In this document: piece after piece, positions 60,140 through 64,000 of the stretch
How positions within the stretch are numbered: the first letter of the stretch is position 1
How the letters are laid out: the number at the start of each line of letters is the position of its first letter
NCBI RefSeq assembly: GCF_900107135.1
Contig: NZ_FNOV01000006.1
Location: forward strand, 62,001 to 126,000
DNA: 64,000 bases
Source: Hymenobacter psychrophilus
GTDB lineage: Bacteria > Bacteroidota > Bacteroidia > Cytophagales > Hymenobacteraceae
Direction of reading: 5' to 3'
The notes under the pieces: model-generated
Database searches by the model: none
Seen by the model: the letters and a program-made list of their open reading frames with translations, nothing else
Told to the model about the DNA's origin: nothing
Translations under genes and position numbers: made by a program

Positions 60140-60541
60140 CTACAGGATTTCGTAGCAGGGGTAGCGGCGCTGCCGGAAAATCAGGCCGTCTTTGAATTCG
60201 AAGATGAGGCAGAGGTGGGCACTGACGCGCTGGCCGCGCAGCAGCGGGCCGGCATCACTGGTGGCCGTGGCCTGCCACTGGCCCTCTACGTGCACGCTGC
60301 CATCGTCGCAGAGCCGCGTGTGGTGCACCTCGAAGTGGGGTTGCTCCAGCAGCTCGCGGCCCAGGCGCAGGTTGTCCAGGATGCCGGTGAGCGAGCGGGT
60401 CTGGGTGGTTCGGTAGAGGCCGTTGGGGTACTCGGTCTGCACGACGTCGGGGTGCAGCACGGCGGCATAAGCGGCCGCCTTGGTTTCAAACGCATCGACC
60501 AGGGCGAAATATTCCTGAACAACAGCAAGCGGGGTAGACAT
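60140..60541 (-). CDS. NTF2-like (SnoaL-type) protein
   Basis: A 133-residue protein: MSTPLAVVQEYFALVDAFETKAAAYAAVLHPDVVQTEYPN, then SLTGILDNLRLGRELLEQPHFEVHHTRLCDDGSVHVEGQWQATATSDAGPLL and AHLCLIFEFKDGLIFRQRRYPCYE. This is the cone-shaped alpha+beta NTF2 fold used by SnoaL cyclases, ketosteroid-isomerase-like and many unknown proteins. The start at 60541 is chosen because the upstream open frame (to 60685) is unlike the family. Function unknown. Confidence 0.78.
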   Translation of the reverse strand: MSTPLAVVQEYFALVDAFETKAAAYAAVLHPDVVQTEYPNGLYRTTQTRSLTGILDNLRLGRELLEQPHFEVHHTRLCDDGSVHVEGQWQATATSDAGPLLRGQRVSAHLCLIFEFKDGLIFRQRRYPCYEIL

Positions 60542-60839
60542 AGCAAAAAAACGAGGAGGAAAAAAAGAACGACATATAAGCCGCCGCTGGAGGAGCCGCC
60601 GCTGGAGGCCGCCCGGTAAAACTACCACTTTAGGGCCACTCGCTTTGTAGTATTCGATACTTGGCCGGCCCGACCTTTTTACCACCTCGCCAGCCGGTTT
60701 TATTTGCCCCCACCGGGCACGGGTTTAGTGCAGCGCAACGCGCAACCAGCCATGGTGTAGCAATTATACCTGCCCTGCTGCAACGCGGCAAGCCCGCACC
60801 GCAGCCCGTAGTCTGGGCCATTGCCGCTACCTTGCCGCC

Positions 60840-61265
60840 GTGCGCTCCCGAACTACGTCTGCTCCGTCTTACGCCTGGTCCGTTCGGGTGGTGCTGGCCA
60901 TCTACTCCGCGTGCTTCCTGATTGGCACATACACCCACGCAGCGGGCATCCTGCGGCGGGGGCTGCTGGCCGCGCCGGTACCAGTTGGCATTGGGGTATT
61001 TTGGGATGCGCTGACGCTGCTTGACCCCTTGGCGGCGGTGCTGGTGTGGTGGCGGCCGCGCCTGGGCCTACCGCTGGCCGTAGCCATTATGGTGGTTGAT
61101 ATCAGCGTGAACAGCTACGTATACGCGGCGGGCTACTTTGGGCCGCCGGTAGCGGGGCTGGTGCCGCTGAGTTTGTTAGAGCAGGCGCTGTTCGGCTTGT
61201 TCGTGTTCGTGACGGCCCCAGGGGTGTATCGGCAGGTGGCCCGCCCGAATGCGTTGCCGGGTTAG
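60840..61265 (+). CDS. Small multi-pass membrane protein
   Basis: A 141-residue hydrophobic protein with about four TM helices: VRVVLAIYSACFLIGTYTHAA, FWDALTLLDPLAAVLVWW, PLAVAIMVVDISVNSYVY, and LSLLEQALFGLFVFVTAPGVY. No family is recognised. The start is a GTG at 60840, since the first in-frame ATG would remove the first helices. It overlaps the convergent HxlR gene by four bases at the 3' end. Confidence 0.65.
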   Translation: MRSRTTSAPSYAWSVRVVLAIYSACFLIGTYTHAAGILRRGLLAAPVPVGIGVFWDALTLLDPLAAVLVWWRPRLGLPLAVAIMVVDISVNSYVYAAGYFGPPVAGLVPLSLLEQALFGLFVFVTAPGVYRQVARPNALPG

Positions 61266-61588
61266 CTGCCGGACTTATTGTCCACGGCCGGCAACTGCTG
61301 GCCCCAGTGGTCGAGGGCGCGCAGGATGGGTTCCAGGGAGCGGCCCCGTTCGGTGAGGGCGTACTCGACGTGGGGCGGCACCACCGGATGCACTGTGCGG
61401 AGGAGGAGTTGGTCGCGCTCCAGCTCCCGCATGGTCTGCGTGAACATCTTGTTGGATATGGCCGGCACGGTGCGTTGCAGCACGCCGGAGCGCAACGGCC
61501 CCGGCAGCAGATGAAACAGCAGCAGCGGCTTCCACTTCGTCCCGATCAGGTCCATGGTACGGTGCAGAGGACAGGAAACTTCTTGCAT
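61262..61588 (-). CDS. HxlR-family transcriptional regulator
   Basis: A 108-residue winged-helix regulator. Typical: CPLHRTMDLIGTKWKPLLLFHLLPGPLRSGVLQRTVPAISNKMFTQTMRELERDQLLLRTVHPVVPPHVEYALTERGRSLEPILRALDHWG. The opening cysteine C7 is the redox-active residue in several HxlR members. It is divergent from the VOC gene, and HxlR regulators often control an adjacent divergent gene; the 127 bases between them are AT-rich and must hold the operator. A TTG precedes the ATG at 61588. Confidence 0.92.
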   Translation of the reverse strand: MQEVSCPLHRTMDLIGTKWKPLLLFHLLPGPLRSGVLQRTVPAISNKMFTQTMRELERDQLLLRTVHPVVPPHVEYALTERGRSLEPILRALDHWGQQLPAVDNKSGS

Positions 61589-61715
61589 CAACTTAATTCT
61601 TTTCGCTTGACAATCATTATTTTACTCTTTTTCGCTAGTATAGCACTTTGGAGTAAGTACTTGCGCTTAGCGCCAATATAGCCCAATTTTGCCTGCTCAT
61701 TCAACCCCGTATCTT

Positions 61716-62219
61716 ATGCAGCCTTACCCTAAAGCATTTTCCCACATCGGCATCACCGTCCCCGACATGCAGGCCGCGGTGGATTTCTACACCAACGTGC
61801 TGGGCTGGTACCTCGTGATGGAGCCCAGCGTCGTGACCGAGGAAATGGACACCGCCATCGGCCAGATGTGCCTCGATGTGTTCGGGGAGGGCTGGGGGCA
61901 GTTCCAGATTGCCCACCTCGCCACCGCCGACCGCATCGGCATCGAACTGTTCTCGTTTGCCCAGGGCCGCAAGGAAGCGCCGGAATTCCAGCCCTTCAAC
62001 ACCGGCCTGTTTCACTTCTGCATTCAGGACCCCGACATTGAGGGGCTGGTAGAAAAGATTGTGGCCGCGGGCGGCAGGCAGCGCATGCCCATCCGCGCCT
62101 ACTATCCTCACGAGAAGCCCTACCGCATGTGCTACGTGGAAGACCCCTTCGGCATCGTCTTCGAGATTTACACCCACAGCTACGAACTGACCTACTCCTC
62201 GGGCGCTTACACCGGCTAA
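61716..62219 (+). CDS. VOC-family (glyoxalase/dioxygenase-fold) protein
   Basis: A 167-residue vicinal-oxygen-chelate protein: KAFSHIGITVPDMQAAVDFYTNVLGWYLV (first metal His in SHIGI), IGIELFSFAQGR (middle Glu), FHFCIQDPDIEGLVEKIVAAGGRQRM (second His in FHF), and CYVEDPFGIVFEIYTHSYEL (final Glu in FEI). One VOC module pair, as in glyoxalase I-type enzymes. Substrate unknown. Its divergent neighbour is an HxlR regulator. The ATG at 61716 is chosen over an in-frame TTG at 61689. Confidence 0.88.
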   Translation: MQPYPKAFSHIGITVPDMQAAVDFYTNVLGWYLVMEPSVVTEEMDTAIGQMCLDVFGEGWGQFQIAHLATADRIGIELFSFAQGRKEAPEFQPFNTGLFHFCIQDPDIEGLVEKIVAAGGRQRMPIRAYYPHEKPYRMCYVEDPFGIVFEIYTHSYELTYSSGAYTG

Positions 62220-62365
62220 CCCGCCCAGTGGCCGGCCAGCCAGAACTAAAGTACCAGACCAGCCCGCCGCTAGTCAGGCGTTTGTTTCGGGCTTTCGGCA
62301 GCGGTTGCAGGAGCTTTTCGAGCCGCAGCAACGAGGCCAGCAGTGCCTCCAACAGCTTCCGAACC

Positions 62366-62402
62366 CGCCGCCCTTGCTCCGTTGAGTGGGGGCGGCGCTT
62401 TT
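62366..62402 (+). terminator. Possible terminator before fdhD
   Basis: CGCCGCCC (62366-62373) pairs with GGGCGGCG (62390-62397), then CTTTTCG. It lies 150 bases past the VOC stop. The remaining 257-base gap holds no gene. Confidence 0.55.
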
Positions 62403-62476
62403 CGTTCGGCTAAGCGGCGGAACATAAGGGAAAGCCGTATGTTGGTTTCTCTACGCTCCCACTTACTTCCTGCGCC

Positions 62477-63334
62477 ATGAAAGCCCTGCTCCCGCCCACC
62501 AGCTACGAATACGCCACCGTGCGGCAGGTGCGCGGCGAGCAGGTGCAGGACGCCACCGATGTGCTGGCCGCCGAGGAGCCGCTCGAAATTCGGGTGGGCT
62601 TTGGGCCCGTGGGGCAGCGCGAGCACCGCACGCTGGCCATCACCATGCGCACGCCCGGCCACGATTTCGAGCTGGCCGCCGGCTTCCTGCTCACCGAAGG
62701 CCTGCTAACGGGCCCCCAGGACTTGCAGGGCATCCTCTACTGCCCCGACGTAACCAAAGATGAGGAGCGCGAAAACGTAGTGCGGGCCGAGCTGGCCCCC
62801 AGCGTGCAGCCCGATTTGCCGCGGCTGGAGCGCCACTTCTACACCAGCAGCAGTTGCGGGGTGTGCGGCAAAACCAGCATTGCCGCCGTGCACGCCGCCG
62901 GCTGCCCGCGCCTGCCCATGGGCACGGTACAGGTGCCCATCGACGTGATTCATCAGTTGCCAGAGCGCCAGCGCCAGGCCCAGGAGCTGTTCGAGCAAAC
63001 CGGCGGCCTGCACGCGGCGGCCCTGTTTTCGGCCAGCGGCGAGCTGCTGTTGCTCCGCGAAGACGTAGGCCGCCACAACGCCCTCGACAAGGTAATCGGG
63101 GCCGCGCTGCTTGCCGGCCAGCTGCCGCTGCACCAGGCGGTGCTGCTGGTGAGCGGCCGGGCCTCGTTCGAGCTGGTGCAGAAGGCGGCCGTGGCCGGCA
63201 TCCCCGTGATGGCCGCCGTGGGCGCGCCCTCCTCGCTGGCCGTTTCCGCCGCCCGCGACTTCGGCCTCACGCTCTGCGGCTTCGTGCGCCAGCAGCGGTT
63301 CAACATCTATACCCACCCCGAGCGGATAGGGTGA
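62477..63334 (+). CDS. fdhD: Formate dehydrogenase accessory sulfurtransferase FdhD
   Basis: FdhD passes sulfur from a cysteine desulfurase to the Mo-bis-MGD cofactor of formate dehydrogenases. The 285 residues include EEPLEIRVGFG, TMRTPGHDFELAAGFLLTEGLL, SSSCGVCGKTSI with the Cys pair C127/C130, REDVGRHNALDKVIGAALL and LVSGRASFELVQKAAVAGIPVMAAVGAPSSLAVSAARDFGLTLCGFVR. All are standard for FdhD. A formate dehydrogenase gene is not in the window; the next genes may belong to that locus. Confidence 0.95.
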   Translation: MKALLPPTSYEYATVRQVRGEQVQDATDVLAAEEPLEIRVGFGPVGQREHRTLAITMRTPGHDFELAAGFLLTEGLLTGPQDLQGILYCPDVTKDEERENVVRAELAPSVQPDLPRLERHFYTSSSCGVCGKTSIAAVHAAGCPRLPMGTVQVPIDVIHQLPERQRQAQELFEQTGGLHAAALFSASGELLLLREDVGRHNALDKVIGAALLAGQLPLHQAVLLVSGRASFELVQKAAVAGIPVMAAVGAPSSLAVSAARDFGLTLCGFVRQQRFNIYTHPERIG

Positions 63335-63346
63335 CCCTGACGTGGA

Positions 63347-63464
63347 ACCCCACCCCCGGCCCCTCCCCTCTGGGAGAGGGGTGCCAGACACGGGTTGTAT
63401 GAATCTGAACATCTTATGCTTTGAACGCACCCCTCTCCCGGAGGGGAGGGGCCGGGGGTGGGGT
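63347..63464. repeat. C/G-rich palindrome after fdhD
   Basis: Nearly perfect arms of 38 bases (63347-63384 and 63427-63464), ACCCCACCCCCGGCCCCTCC and on, with a 40-base AT-richer loop. It starts 13 bases past the fdhD stop. Confidence 0.8.
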
Positions 63465-63512
63465 GCGCCAGCAGAACAACATCAACTTCCCACCCCAAAC
63501 CCCCACCCGCCC

Positions 63513-63839
63513 ATGAAACTCCGCCTCGATGAAACCTCCATCCGCCTGCGCCTGGATCCGGAGGAGGTAACCGAATTTACCGCCACCGGGCGGCTGGAAA
63601 CGGCCGTGCCGCTGGGGCCGGGCGACGGCGGGCAGCTGCGGTATTCGCTGGAACGGGATGCCGACGTGCCGACGCTGACGGTGCGCCAGGAACCGGGCCG
63701 CATCCGGGTGCTGGTGCCGGCGGCGCAGGCTATGGCCTGGGCGGAGTCGGATGAAATCAGTCTGCGCACGAAACTAGAAGTAGCTGAAAACCAATTCCTG
63801 CTTATCTTGGTAGAGAAGGACCTGGGCTGCGCGCACTGA
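63513..63839 (+). CDS. DUF7009-like small protein
   Basis: A 108-residue cytoplasmic protein: MKLRLDETSIRLRLDPEEVTEFTATGRLETAV opens like DUF7009 proteins (MKLRIxxNSIRLRL..EV). The rest is beta-rich with a short acidic helix. Its place after fdhD suggests a role near molybdenum enzymes, but that is context only. Confidence 0.65.
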   Translation: MKLRLDETSIRLRLDPEEVTEFTATGRLETAVPLGPGDGGQLRYSLERDADVPTLTVRQEPGRIRVLVPAAQAMAWAESDEISLRTKLEVAENQFLLILVEKDLGCAH

Positions 63840-63895
63840 TTGCGCCGCTACGGTCCGGCTTACCCACCCATCCCACTTTTGCTATTCGCCTTTCT

Positions 63896-64000
63896 ATGGA
63901 AAATTCTCCCGCCACTGACCCCGGAAAAGCCGGCCAGACCAACGAGCAAAAGGCCGATAACGCGCCTAAAAGCGGCGAGCGGCCCGATCAGGGCCAGGCC
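63896..64000 (+). CDS. N-terminus of an unidentified protein (partial)
   Basis: Open from an ATG at 63896 to the window edge: 35 codons, MENSPATDPGKAGQTNEQKAD and on, hydrophilic and disordered. It could be the start of a molybdopterin oxidoreductase (FdhF/YdeP type), given fdhD upstream, but nothing in the visible residues shows this. Confidence 0.4.
   Translation, partial: MENSPATDPGKAGQTNEQKADNAPKSGERPDQGQA

Noticed and set aside
61996..62413. Small open frames in the VOC-fdhD gap
   Set aside because: Both strands give low-complexity Arg/Ser/Leu-rich products that overlap the VOC gene; nothing supports coding.

Overview
The window comes from a GC-rich member of the Bacteroidota, most likely Hymenobacter or a close relative (inference). 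The supporting signs are type IX secretion C-terminal sorting tails on two secreted proteins, a bacillithiol gene (bshC), promoters of the TTG-N17-23-TAnnTTTG type, eukaryote-like class Ia ribonucleotide reductase subunits, and many long intergenic palindromes next to stop codons. Most of the window is chromosomal housekeeping and envelope DNA. Two AT-rich stretches stand out as acquired: 43891-44630 and 56770-59742.

Layout: 1-5760 holds the end of ftsY, then rimO, bshC, a carboxypeptidase-regulatory-like protein, 5-formyltetrahydrofolate cyclo-ligase and an ExbD-like protein. 5886-11650 holds a GDYxxLxY/DUF2157 membrane pair, a miniature MreB-like protein, mnmD, a thioesterase, a secreted Xaa-Pro aminopeptidase and rpmB. 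11745-20164 holds a DUF5522/ridA pair, rocD, small lipoproteins including a tandem paralogous pair, hemB, a GNAT acetyltransferase, a degenerate DUF922-like protein, an amino-acid permease and a CDF metal transporter. 20281-30241 holds a GH1-like hydrolase, a PLD-like protein, a PA14/ricin-type T9SS protein, ogt, an alpha/beta hydrolase, a TPR protein, an outer-membrane barrel and an M4 metalloprotease. 30540-41604 holds two SDRs, an ATP-grasp enzyme, an M20 amidohydrolase, a PAP2-like protein, a PhyH dioxygenase, a WG-repeat protein, three tandem TonB-C-terminal proteins, a class I HMG-CoA reductase and a lipoprotein.

41858-48936 is a nucleotide-sugar cluster, all on the minus strand: rfbA, a WbpP-like epimerase, an AT-rich lipoprotein, rfbB, galE, a UDP-HexNAc 6-dehydrogenase and a WbpD-like acetyltransferase. 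It would supply dTDP-4-keto-6-deoxyglucose, UDP-galactose and UDP-HexNAc uronic acids for a surface glycan. rmlC, rmlD and glycosyltransferases are not in the window.

49093-56757 holds prmC, ribD, rpmA-rplU, nrdB, a GIY-YIG protein and nrdA. Three perfect DnaA boxes lie upstream of nrdB and one DnaA-box-like site upstream of nrdA. The GIY-YIG gene sits between two related palindromes in mirrored orientation.

56841-59742 is an AT-rich island with one 949-residue PHP-domain/SMC-like ATPase (TrlF type, a likely defence protein). It ends in a 56-bp perfect palindrome and faces a minus-strand type II tRNA-like sequence with a leucine-like body, a GCC (glycine) anticodon loop and a broken acceptor stem. 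60140-64000 holds an NTF2-like protein, a membrane protein, an HxlR regulator divergent from a VOC protein, fdhD, a DUF7009-like protein and the start of one more gene.

All functional assignments rest on reading motifs by eye; no database search was run.
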